The notes beneath the pieces were generated by a model that had not been told where the DNA came from, did not search any database, and saw only the letters and a program-made list of their open reading frames with translations. Shown here piece by piece: positions 29,477-36,953 of a stretch of 40,748 bases of DNA; positions within the stretch are counted from its first letter, which is position 1, and every line of letters starts with the position of its first letter. The position numbers were made by a program, and so were the translations under genes. This stretch comes from Prevotella sp. Lineage in GTDB: Bacteria; Bacteroidota; Bacteroidia; Bacteroidales; Bacteroidaceae. The stretch spans positions 1 through 40,748 of the forward strand of contig JAFRRN010000015.1 of assembly GCA_017428055.1 (NCBI GenBank). The letters run 5' to 3'.

Positions 29477-30307
29477 TTACTCCTTTTCTTCAAAGAAACA
29501 CAACGCCGCCCCAATCGCCGTGCTGAACAACGAATGCTCGGGGATGTGGAATCTCACGCCATACATCTTCTCATTGGCGGCAAACACACGGTCGCAATAA
29601 GGCAAAGCCGTGAGGTTGCCAATCATCACGAAGTCCTTGATGCCGCTGCCCATCGCCGACAACACCGTGGCACTACAGATGGATTGCAGCACCATCCAGA
29701 TAATGCCCAAGGCAATGTCTTCAGGCGAGGCGTTTGTCTGCGCGTTGCCAAAGAGCGACGCAATCGCGTCCATCGGCAAGCCGGGGATGGGCTTGGCGCT
29801 GATGTCACTAATCAACACGTTGATTTTTGAGATGTCGCCGCCTTTGGCAAGCTCCACCACATGCGCGATGTCATCGGTCTGGAGCAACAGGCGCGATAGG
29901 CCAGCCAACGTGCCGCCGCCCACGCCGATGCCTCCGATATGCTTGATCTCATCACCGTCACACCGGATGATAGATGTTCCCGTGCCGCAACTCACCACCA
30001 TCATCCGCTCGAAGTTGTTCTCATAACGCGCACCCAGGCCGTCGGCGATAAACTCCTCCGCCTTGCCCGTGGGCAACCCATAGATGGGCGAGTCGATGTA
30101 GGCGGCACCCACGCCCGTGAGCATCACCTTCTCCACATCCCCAAGATGGATGCCATTGTCGTAAAGATACTTGCCAAACGCGCCATAAAGCGACGTCACA
30201 GGGTCTGCCGCCTTGATGCGAATGGGTGCCAACACATGCCTCTGTGGGTCTATCCCCACAATCTTCGTGGTGCTGATGCCCACGTCAATGCCAATTACTA
30301 TTCCCAT
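29477..30307 (-). CDS. coaW: Type II pantothenate kinase
   Basis: This cytosolic enzyme phosphorylates pantothenate with ATP, the first step of coenzyme A synthesis. The 276-aa protein matches the type II (fumble-like) family: an N-terminal phosphate loop GIDVGISTTKIVGID, the catalytic GKAEEF segment (E84/E85), VSCGTGTSIIR and the glycine-rich GGIGVGGGTLAGLSRLLL. Length is close to the S. aureus enzyme (267 aa). It starts 7 nt after the DUF1016 nuclease gene, so it is probably cotranscribed with it although it is a metabolic gene. Its base composition (33 of 60 GC in one sampled line) is like the chromosome and unlike the nuclease gene. Confidence 0.9.
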   Translation of the reverse strand: MGIVIGIDVGISTTKIVGIDPQRHVLAPIRIKAADPVTSLYGAFGKYLYDNGIHLGDVEKVMLTGVGAAYIDSPIYGLPTGKAEEFIADGLGARYENNFERMMVVSCGTGTSIIRCDGDEIKHIGGIGVGGGTLAGLSRLLLQTDDIAHVVELAKGGDISKINVLISDISAKPIPGLPMDAIASLFGNAQTNASPEDIALGIIWMVLQSICSATVLSAMGSGIKDFVMIGNLTALPYCDRVFAANEKMYGVRFHIPEHSLFSTAIGAALCFFEEKE

Positions 30308-30314
30308 GTCATTT

Positions 30315-31358
30315 TTATTTGTTATGTTCTTTTGCTATCAATATAGAGCGATTCAGTTTGTCGATAAACCACTGCTTGTTTGGTAAACATGTAAGATATT
30401 GTCCTACCTTAATATTATCTTCATCCAGCATCAGCAGTTCTATATGCTCAGTATTGCCTTCACTACAGAGCAACAGACCGATTGGCGGGTTTTCATCAGG
30501 TTGCATATCATATTTCTGCAAATACTTTAGGTATAATTCCATTTGCCCTTTATACTGTGGTTTAAACTTGCCAAGTTTCAAATCGATAGCCACAAGACAT
30601 TTTAGTTTGCGATGATAAAAAAGCAAGTCGAGATAATAGTCTGTACCATCAACCGTGAAGCGCTTTTGCCTTTCAAGAAAAGCAAAGCCTTGACCCAACT
30701 CTAATATAAAGTTCTCTAATTGTCTTGCAATGGCACTTTCCAATTTCTCTTCAGTATAAAAACCGCTTAATCCGAGAAAGTCAAGAACATACGAACTTTT
30801 CAGCACAACATCAGGATCCATGCGGTGTGGGGAAATACTCTCCAATGTCTTCACTATTTCATCGTTAGGCTTTACCGCAATCAATGAGCGTTCGTAAGCC
30901 ATCTCGTCCTGCTTGGCGCGTAGCTGTGTAACGCTCCAATGTTGCGCAATTCCCATTTGTTGATAGAAAAGCCTTTTCGTATCATCCTTGATAGTAACAA
31001 GCTCTACAAAATGGCTCCATGTCAATGTTTGCGAAAGGGTCGCAAACATTTCCTTGTCATCGTATATGCGGGCGATATTCATCATTCTTGTCAAGGCAGA
31101 ATAGGTATAACCTTTGCCGTAGCGTGCCATCAATCTTTGCGAAAGCGTCGCAAGAATTTTCTGACCGTATGCCGAATAAGTCTGATAATCCATATCGTCA
31201 ATGATATACCGTCCAACATTCCAGTATGTCATACTTGTATGTGCATTGACATAAACGGCAGCACGTCCTCTGGCTAAGTCTATGATTTTCGTTACACCTT
31301 CATATAGGTGGTCGCTGATTTGCCCTATCAACTTGGTTTCTAAAACTTCTGTACCCAT
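30315..31358 (-). CDS. DUF1016/YhcG-type PD-(D/E)XK nuclease
   Basis: This 347-aa protein fits the YhcG family. The N-terminal DUF1016 winged-helix part (about 15-160) contains the typical TWSHFVELVTIKDDTKRLFYQ. The C-terminal nuclease domain has D244 in YYLDLLFYH and D259-x-K261 in VAIDLKLGKF, the PD-(D/E)XK pattern. Such proteins often sit beside restriction-modification genes, as here: it begins 26 nt after the methyltransferase stop. The gene is AT-richer than coaW next to it (one sampled 60-nt line has 23 GC). Two in-frame palindromic repeats encode ATLSQ. The DNA target is unknown. Confidence 0.85.
   Translation of the reverse strand: MGTEVLETKLIGQISDHLYEGVTKIIDLARGRAAVYVNAHTSMTYWNVGRYIIDDMDYQTYSAYGQKILATLSQRLMARYGKGYTYSALTRMMNIARIYDDKEMFATLSQTLTWSHFVELVTIKDDTKRLFYQQMGIAQHWSVTQLRAKQDEMAYERSLIAVKPNDEIVKTLESISPHRMDPDVVLKSSYVLDFLGLSGFYTEEKLESAIARQLENFILELGQGFAFLERQKRFTVDGTDYYLDLLFYHRKLKCLVAIDLKLGKFKPQYKGQMELYLKYLQKYDMQPDENPPIGLLLCSEGNTEHIELLMLDEDNIKVGQYLTCLPNKQWFIDKLNRSILIAKEHNK
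31024..31153. repeat. Two palindromic repeats inside the DUF1016 gene
   Basis: Copy one (31024-31050) is an 11-bp inverted repeat, AATGTTTGCGA and TCGCAAACATT around five bases. Copy two (31130-31153) has TTGCGA/TCGCAA around five bases. In coding direction both read TTGCGAC-CTTTCGCAAA-ATTG apart from two changes, and both encode ATLSQ. Confidence 0.6.
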
Positions 31359-31384
31359 ACCTTAATAACGTTTATTATCCAATT

Positions 31385-33946
31385 TTATTTCAAGAAACCG
31401 TAGTCGTAGACCTTGGGGGCTATCTTCTGGGCGAGTGCCTTCTGCCTTTGGCGGAGGGTGGCGATGAGGCGGGTGTAGGTGTCGTCCGCGCTGTCGGTGT
31501 TCATTTGCTGCTTGCCGCCCTTGGTGGTCTTCGTTCCTTGGAAGTGGAGGCGGATGTCGTAATACGACGCATTGGGGTTGGCGTTGGGCTGTTGGTGATA
31601 GTATCGCCAAAGTTCCCTGCCCGCATCCATCACGGCTTGCGCCTCCGATGAGAGGGGGAGGGGTTGCGGCAATGCCGCAACAAACGGAACGGGCTGGCGC
31701 ATGTCGGCAAAAAGGTCGCCCTGTGTGTGGGAAAGGTTGGACGGTCCGTGGCTTGGCCGGTGCTTGCCCCGGATGAAGTCAATCATGAAATGGCTCTCAT
31801 ATTTCTCCCTTGCGTCTACCTCCTCCTCGGTGAAGGGAATCCAGTGGTTGGTGCCATGCTCATTGCTGATGCGGTTTTGCCCGTGGAACAGGGTATAGAC
31901 AAGGCAATCGGATTGAAACTCCATGTCGTTTTGCCAAGCATCATTGGGATAGAGGAACTGGTCACGGTCGTTCAACCATGTGGCTTGAATGCACCATCTT
32001 ACTGCAAAATAGATACAAAATGCAATTACATTATACTTTGTTATTGTGGCAAGTTTAACTTTCTTAAAGTCATTAGCAGACGGATGCAGAGTAATAAAAA
32101 CGCTCAACTGATTCTGAAAATCAGTACTTGTCATACGAAGGTATGCAATTCGGTCATTAGTTTTGTCATAATATGTTCTCAACCAATCAATAATATACTT
32201 GTCTTCTGCATAGGCGTAAATAGTTTTTGTTCCTTCAAAGGTGCCTTGATAATTATAAACATCTGCAACTATTTTCTTAAATTCAACAAGTTCCTCGGTT
32301 TTCCATATCTGAAAACCTATTGGAAAATTGCCTTGCACATTGTCAAACGTATTAGCTGGCACTAAAAACAATCGATTTAGCTTTGCAGGGAAATTCTTTC
32401 TAAATTTTATGAAATTAGGTGCTTGTAATGTTTTTAAAGTTGAAAAAACCGCAAGGACACAGGTTGGTATCTCGCTTACAATTCTTACAAAGAACAATGA
32501 AAACACCTCATTGGCAGCCCTTCCCAATTTATTGTAGTAAATATCTTTTACTCTCGATATTGTGACTCCTGTCTTATTAATTCCAGTTCCAAAGGATGTT
32601 TTGGCATTACTTGCCTCCGCATACGGCGGATTGATATAGATGACCAATTTCTTCCGCTTCTCTGGATCACGGATGATGTCTTGCAGGGACTTGGGGAGTT
32701 TAGACTTCTTAATGACATTCCCGTTCTTGTCTGTTTCGTCGAGCAGGGGGTCGTTAAGGAAATCGAACTGGAACACATGGCTTTCCAACAGGTTGGCTCC
32801 GCCTTTTTTTATGTCACGTGCCGCCGCGTTCATGGCTTCTATGCGTTGCAACATGGCTTGCACGTCTGCCTTGTCAAGCGTGGAGGCATAGATGTTGTAT
32901 TTGTTGGTGAGCCCCGCCAATAGGTTTCCCGTTCCCGCGCAACAATCCCATACATAGTATTCCTCCTGCCAGTTCTCGCCCAACTCTGCGGCGATGTATT
33001 GCTGGGAAAGTTCCACCCATCGGGCAGGAGTGAAGAAAGAGCCTTTCCGTTCCCGCACGTCTTGCGGCACGAGCAGGTCGCGTCGGTTCACGATGTCATC
33101 CCAATACTCGCGTCGTGGCGGGCGGGCATATCGGTTCCAGAATTGTATATGCGCTTGTTGCTTATCGTTGAATTGCGCCTTGGTAAAGTCCTCAAGCCCA
33201 AAGTCATTGATGCGGCGGTCCAATAGATAATGGTCGTTTTGCAACAACACAAACAACTTCTCCCCGAGCGTGTTGTTCTCCTTTGAGAGGATGTCAGCCA
33301 GATAGAAGTCGGCATCGATAATCCCCGCCCTCTTGGCTATATCCCAATTGATGTTGATGGAGGGCTTTACCGCCTCAAGCCATTTCAGGTAGATGTGGGT
33401 AAAGTTGTTCTTATTGATGCGGATATGGCGCACCCCTTGCTTGCGTTGGGCGAAGTTGCGGCGGATGAAGTAGACGAGTTCCTTCGCGTCCCTTTCGTAA
33501 TCATAGACCTCAAGCCCATGGTGCAGGGAGTCGGCGAGGAGCGTTCTCAACTGGCGGAACTCCTTGGTATGGTGGTCGCTCGGCGCGACATTCCAGTTGA
33601 AGTCGTTTTGTCGGAGCACGCCAAGGATGGCATTGTATGGCAAGAACGCCATCTTCTGCGCATCGAAAGCCCCGATGAAGGCAGGGGGGAGGATAGCGTC
33701 TTGCGGGCGTTCCTTTCCCAAGGTCAATATCAACTGGATTATCGACTCGTAGATGTCGTGGCTCGTCCCCTTCTTCGCCTCCGCCCAAAAGAGCGACTCC
33801 GCCTCGTTCATCCCCAACGGGTCGGCGGGTATCGATACGCAGAAGTCGACGCGCCCGATGATTTGCGTCGTGTCGAATCCCGCAAACAGGTCGGCTGCCA
33901 CCTTGTTCTTCAGCTCCTCCTCCAGTATGTTCCCGTAATATGCCAT
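31385..33946 (-). CDS. Type IIG-like N6-adenine methyltransferase with putative N-terminal nuclease
   Basis: Start chosen at 33946 (MAYYGNILEEELKNK); the frame opens further upstream but overlaps the ATPase gene. The 853-aa protein has an N-terminal PD-(D/E)XK-like pattern (D34 in GRVDF, E56-A-K58 in WAEAKKG), then a gamma-class adenine methyltransferase: motif X-like FFTPARWV (304-311), SAM motif DCCAGTG (334-340) and catalytic NPPY (439-442). The region after NPPY should recognise DNA. The order nuclease-methylase-specificity in one chain is that of type IIG enzymes, so it may both cut and modify. Residues about 449-655 are encoded by a very AT-rich segment. It lies 19 nt after the ATPase gene and 26 nt before the DUF1016 nuclease. 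Confidence 0.82.
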   Translation of the reverse strand: MAYYGNILEEELKNKVAADLFAGFDTTQIIGRVDFCVSIPADPLGMNEAESLFWAEAKKGTSHDIYESIIQLILTLGKERPQDAILPPAFIGAFDAQKMAFLPYNAILGVLRQNDFNWNVAPSDHHTKEFRQLRTLLADSLHHGLEVYDYERDAKELVYFIRRNFAQRKQGVRHIRINKNNFTHIYLKWLEAVKPSININWDIAKRAGIIDADFYLADILSKENNTLGEKLFVLLQNDHYLLDRRINDFGLEDFTKAQFNDKQQAHIQFWNRYARPPRREYWDDIVNRRDLLVPQDVRERKGSFFTPARWVELSQQYIAAELGENWQEEYYVWDCCAGTGNLLAGLTNKYNIYASTLDKADVQAMLQRIEAMNAAARDIKKGGANLLESHVFQFDFLNDPLLDETDKNGNVIKKSKLPKSLQDIIRDPEKRKKLVIYINPPYAEASNAKTSFGTGINKTGVTISRVKDIYYNKLGRAANEVFSLFFVRIVSEIPTCVLAVFSTLKTLQAPNFIKFRKNFPAKLNRLFLVPANTFDNVQGNFPIGFQIWKTEELVEFKKIVADVYNYQGTFEGTKTIYAYAEDKYIIDWLRTYYDKTNDRIAYLRMTSTDFQNQLSVFITLHPSANDFKKVKLATITKYNVIAFCIYFAVRWCIQATWLNDRDQFLYPNDAWQNDMEFQSDCLVYTLFHGQNRISNEHGTNHWIPFTEEEVDAREKYESHFMIDFIRGKHRPSHGPSNLSHTQGDLFADMRQPVPFVAALPQPLPLSSEAQAVMDAGRELWRYYHQQPNANPNASYYDIRLHFQGTKTTKGGKQQMNTDSADDTYTRLIATLRQRQKALAQKIAPKVYDYGFLK
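31985..32605 (-). other. AT-rich mosaic segment within the methyltransferase gene
   Basis: By hand count 32041-32100 holds 19 GC of 60, against 35 of 60 at 33421-33480 and 40 of 60 at 31441-31500 in the same gene. The change is abrupt at both ends and begins just after the NPPY motif. It is best read as a recombined specificity-region cassette; AT-rich codon use imposed by an unusual domain is less likely. Confidence 0.6.
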
Positions 33947-33965
33947 GGTGAATGTCTTTATTCCT

Positions 33966-35105
33966 TCAATACAAGTACCGATGGTATTGCTGGCGAAACC
34001 ACAATTCGTAGACGGCATCAACGAAGGCGAAGTGGTCGTCTTGTTGCTCCACAATGTCAAGCTCGCACAATCGGCGCTTGTTGCGCGTGATGGTTTGCTG
34101 GTTGCTCAGTCGGTATCGCTCCACCACCGCCTTGGAATTGAGTTTCGTCTCCCCGTTACTGATGGCGGCAAGCATTCCTATCTGTGCGGAAGTAAGGTTT
34201 TCGGAATCACTCATGAACATGGGGGCATTCGTATCGATGAGCATTTGCAGTTGTTCCATGAATATCTCCTCGGTAACGGCGATGTCGGTATTCGACCACA
34301 CGAAGAAACTGAATTGTTGCACATACCATGAATGGCATTTCACGGTATCGCAGATGCGTCCCGCCAGTTCTTCGCTAATGCTCTTTCCCGTCTTGGCAAA
34401 GCCATCCACGATATACGGAATCCAATACTCCTTGGCTATCTTCTCCAAGAACAATACTTGCCCGAACCGGTAAAAGGGATTATTGGCATTGCCGAAAATA
34501 TCCATCATCATGTGCCGCTTGCTACCATACAGGCAATAGGTGGTATTATGTTGCAATTGCCATTCCGACCGCATCTTCCCCTCCAAGCTTTTCCATTCGG
34601 GCAAGGTGGCAAGTTGTTGAAACTCGTCTATGCACACGATCACTTGCAAGCCTTTCGCCTGTGCGATGGTCTCAGGCAACCGAAGGATCTCTTGGGCATC
34701 GTGTTCGATGGGGCGTATCTTCAAGTCCAATGAGAACGAATTGTTCACACTATCCTTGATGGTGACACTCGGCGTGATGACATGAATGAACTTCTTGATG
34801 TCCTCAAAACGTTTTTCTATCGTTGACGACGTTCCCTCTATGACGGCAGAGGCAAAGGCATTGAGAAAATCTGATGTCGAAGTAATGCTAAAAGCATCTA
34901 TATAACACACGCGAACCAGTGAGTTCTCTTCCTTTAACTCCTCCATAGACTGACGAACCAGGGAAGATTTACCCCATCTGCGTGGTGAAATGAGCATCAC
35001 GTTAATGCCATTCGCCAAAAAAGTCTTGAGGCGTTTCCTGTCATCCGCCCTATCAACAAAGTTCTCTTTTTCTGCCAACTCTCCGTACACAAATGGTTTT
35101 TTCAT
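33966..35105 (-). CDS. AAA-type ATPase with C-terminal winged helix
   Basis: The 379-aa protein fits the archaeal-type ATPase_2 (PF01637) family. It has Walker A in ISPRRWGKSSLVR (about 39-51), Walker B in VIVCIDEFQQL (about 155-165) and a sensor-like segment CLYGSKRHMMMDIF. The last 80 residues resemble a winged helix (LSNQQTITRNKRRLCELDIV) and end with WFRQQYHRYLY. There is no membrane segment. It is the first gene of the four-gene operon, 19 nt before the methyltransferase. Stand-alone relatives are common in Prevotella; a role in DNA restriction is suggested only by position. Confidence 0.85.
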   Translation of the reverse strand: MKKPFVYGELAEKENFVDRADDRKRLKTFLANGINVMLISPRRWGKSSLVRQSMEELKEENSLVRVCYIDAFSITSTSDFLNAFASAVIEGTSSTIEKRFEDIKKFIHVITPSVTIKDSVNNSFSLDLKIRPIEHDAQEILRLPETIAQAKGLQVIVCIDEFQQLATLPEWKSLEGKMRSEWQLQHNTTYCLYGSKRHMMMDIFGNANNPFYRFGQVLFLEKIAKEYWIPYIVDGFAKTGKSISEELAGRICDTVKCHSWYVQQFSFFVWSNTDIAVTEEIFMEQLQMLIDTNAPMFMSDSENLTSAQIGMLAAISNGETKLNSKAVVERYRLSNQQTITRNKRRLCELDIVEQQDDHFAFVDAVYELWFRQQYHRYLY

Positions 35106-35130
35106 GATATTTCATTGATAGTTTCAGATG

Positions 35131-35181
35131 CAAAGATACAAAAATTATACATCAATGTATGTAACATCGATGTATAATTTT
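35131..35181 (-). promoter_or_regulatory. Promoter and tandem palindromic operators of the ATPase-methylase operon
   Basis: TATCTTTG on the minus strand (35131-35138) is a -7 element; no TTTG is found at the -33 position. Directly upstream lies a 13-bp inverted repeat, AAAATTATACATC (35141-35153) and its complement (35169-35181). It contains two near-identical palindromes 15 nt apart, ACATCAATGTAT (35149-35160) and ACATCGATGTAT (35164-35175). These cover the -33 region, the expected place for a repressor or activator dimer pair. Confidence 0.6.
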
Positions 35182-35239
35182 ACGCTTAGGCTGGTTTTTT
35201 AACGAATCATCCCGATTCCGCAATGACAGATGCCCGTTT

Positions 35240-35698
35240 TCATTTCGTATGTCTCTTCGTCTTCCTGTTTGCATAATAAGCCTTGGCACGCCTCATACGG
35301 GCTTTCAACTTCTGCTGAATCTGGCTCTCCACGGCATACAAGATCCTTACTTGCCTTGTGTCAAGCACCTTGGCAAACTCGTCGATGTACTTGATACGTA
35401 TGGCCTGCGCACGCTGCTGACGCTCCATGCGGCGTTTCGCCAGCTCGGCGGCCTCCTCGCTCGTGGTGGGTGTGGCGGGCTTGCGGTGGTCTCCCCACGC
35501 CGCCACCATCTCCTCGCTGTACCTCCGATAGATGGGTACGAATCGTGTCTTTTGCTCGTCGGTCATCTTCAGGCGATAAACCAACTCGCTCACTCTCGCG
35601 TCAAACAGACGCTCATTGACTTCTTTTCCTTTCGGGCTTTGCGCCATTGCCGCCGTGCTGACGACGAACAATAGCATTGACAATAATACCTTTTTCAT
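35240..35698 (-). CDS. Spy/CpxP-like periplasmic protein of the ECF operon
   Basis: A 152-aa exported protein: signal peptide 1-19 (ending AAMA), then an all-helical, basic region with LKMTDEQKTRFVPIYRRY and ERQQRAQAIRIKYIDEFAKVLDTRQ. This layout resembles the LTxxQ/Spy-CpxP chaperone-sensor type. In Bacteroidetes such proteins often sit downstream of an ECF sigma factor and a small membrane protein, as here (45 nt gap). It probably acts in the periplasm in envelope-stress sensing; that role is inferred. Confidence 0.65.
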   Translation of the reverse strand: MKKVLLSMLLFVVSTAAMAQSPKGKEVNERLFDARVSELVYRLKMTDEQKTRFVPIYRRYSEEMVAAWGDHRKPATPTTSEEAAELAKRRMERQQRAQAIRIKYIDEFAKVLDTRQVRILYAVESQIQQKLKARMRRAKAYYANRKTKRHTK

Positions 35699-35743
35699 AT
35701 CATTAATAGTTGAAAATCATCATCATGGGAAAGGAGTTCGTTA

Positions 35744-36079
35744 TTAAAATTCCGGGATCTCCTCGACCTCATAATAAGCCAACTGCTGCGCCTCGTCGTC
35801 GGAGAGGCTATTAAGGAAATGGTCTATCGGACTTTCCACCACCTCCGACTCCGCCACTGTGTCAGGATTTGAGACAAGATGTGGCCATACGATGGCAAAC
35901 AACAGGACAGCCGCGGCAGCCGAAGCCGCTACCCAATACATCCGACGGTGTTTGTCCGTAGGGCGATGGGCATCTTTCATGCCGATGGCTTGCTCCGTAC
36001 ACCTGTCTACGAGTTGCTCGATGTATTCTTCCTTTTCCCTATATGGCAAATGCTTGCCTATCTGTTCAAACTCTTTCAT
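35744..36079 (-). CDS. Single-pass membrane protein, probable anti-sigma factor
   Basis: A 111-aa protein with a cytosolic N-terminal half (KEFEQIGKHLPYREKEEYIEQLVDR), one membrane segment at about 48-66 (YWVAASAAAAVLLFAIVW), and an acidic periplasmic tail ending in EEIPEF. There is no Cys-His zinc motif of ZAS type. The ATG overlaps the stop of the sigma gene (ATGA), and the orientation of cytosolic domain, membrane anchor and outside sensor fits an anti-sigma factor. I do not recognise a named family. Confidence 0.6.
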   Translation of the reverse strand: MKEFEQIGKHLPYREKEEYIEQLVDRCTEQAIGMKDAHRPTDKHRRMYWVAASAAAAVLLFAIVWPHLVSNPDTVAESEVVESPIDHFLNSLSDDEAQQLAYYEVEEIPEF

Positions 36080-36630
36080 GATGTATGCTCCTTGATATAT
36101 GTCTTGATTTTTTCTACTGCGTAATGGTAATTGGTCTTCAGCGTACCCACCTTCTTGCCCGTCACTTGCGCAATCTCCTCATAGCTGAGCTCGTCGTAAT
36201 AGCGGAGGTTGAACGCTATGCGCTGCTGTGTGGGCAACAGCAAGACGGCCTTTTGGAACAACAACTCCGCACGGTCTGCGTCAACGGGAGCCTCGGCCTC
36301 CATCCTTTCCGCCAGCAAAGGGCCAAGCGAGTCGATGCGTTGGAACAGGCGCGTCTGCCTTCGCAATGATGCCAACGCCTCGTTGGTGGCTATGCGATAC
36401 AGCCAAGCCGACAGTTGGCCCTCGCCCTTGTATTGCCCGATGTTGCCGAGAACCTTGATGAACGTGTCTTGCAACACGTCCTCGGCATCGTCATGGCCGA
36501 CGACGATGCGCCGGATGTGCCAATAGAGGCTTTTCCCATATTGCCTCATGAGCAGGCGGAAGCCCTGTTCGCGGCGCGAGGGGTCTGCAAGCATCTCTAA
36601 GATGGTGGCGGGGTTGTTGACGATTTCCAT
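36076..36630 (-). CDS. ECF-type RNA polymerase sigma factor
   Basis: This 184-aa sigma factor directs RNA polymerase to stress or envelope promoters. Region 2 is seen in GHDDAEDVLQDTFIKVL and LSAWLYRIATNEA, and region 4 in LPTQQRIAFNLRYYDELSY with the helix-turn-helix YEEIAQVTGKKVGTLKTNYHYA. There is no region 1 or 3, as expected for group 4. It is followed by a coupled membrane protein and a periplasmic protein, the usual regulatory set. Confidence 0.93.
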   Translation of the reverse strand: MEIVNNPATILEMLADPSRREQGFRLLMRQYGKSLYWHIRRIVVGHDDAEDVLQDTFIKVLGNIGQYKGEGQLSAWLYRIATNEALASLRRQTRLFQRIDSLGPLLAERMEAEAPVDADRAELLFQKAVLLLPTQQRIAFNLRYYDELSYEEIAQVTGKKVGTLKTNYHYAVEKIKTYIKEHTS

Positions 36631-36724
36631 ACGTTGTTTTGGGGTGATTACTACAATTATGATTCACGGAAGGGGCAAAGGTTAAATCCGGATGCCACAT
36701 TTTTTGGAATTTTCTCGCCAAGGG

Positions 36725-36800
36725 AATCGGATTATATGTATCGGATAATCGGATTATAGGTATCATATAATCGGTTTATAAGCATCGGATAATCGGATTA
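36725..36800. repeat. 22-bp tandem repeat, three and a half copies
   Basis: Units at 36725-36746, 36747-36768 and 36769-36790, with a partial copy at 36791-36800, share AATCGGATTATA. The second half of each unit reads like TATCGGAT or GCATCGGAT. Two helical turns separate equal faces, which fits an array of protein sites. It lies about 100-180 nt from both divergent genes. Confidence 0.85.
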
Positions 36801-36878
36801 CCTGTGGCATTTGGGAAGCGGGAAAAAGGCATCCGCCGGCCTGTTGCGCAGCATTTCGCCCTCATTTTTGCCCTTTTC

Positions 36879-36910
36879 CTTGCGTGTCAAGCCATTTTTC
36901 GCTATATTTG
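36879..36910 (+). promoter_or_regulatory. Promoter of the PL10-CE8 gene
   Basis: CTTG (36879-36882), a 20-nt spacer and TATATTTG (36903-36910) fit the Bacteroidetes -33/-7 form with one mismatch. Transcription should start near 36917, about 37 nt before the ATG at 36954. Confidence 0.7.
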
Positions 36911-36953
36911 CATTCGGTATTTCTCCACTTTTAACTGACAAGACGAAAGCATT

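Larger units (their letters stand above)
36631..36953. other. Divergent intergenic region with tandem repeats
   Basis: This 323-nt gap between the sigma gene (minus) and the PL10-CE8 gene (plus) contains the 22-bp repeats and the plus-strand promoter listed separately. On the minus strand AACCTTTG (36676-36683) is a weak -7 candidate for the sigma gene. No small gene with support was found. Confidence 0.6.

Noticed and set aside
29477-35105. BREX, DISARM or classical type I restriction locus
   Set aside because: No PglZ, BrxC, HsdR helicase or separate HsdS gene is present; the methylase carries its own C-terminal specificity-like region.
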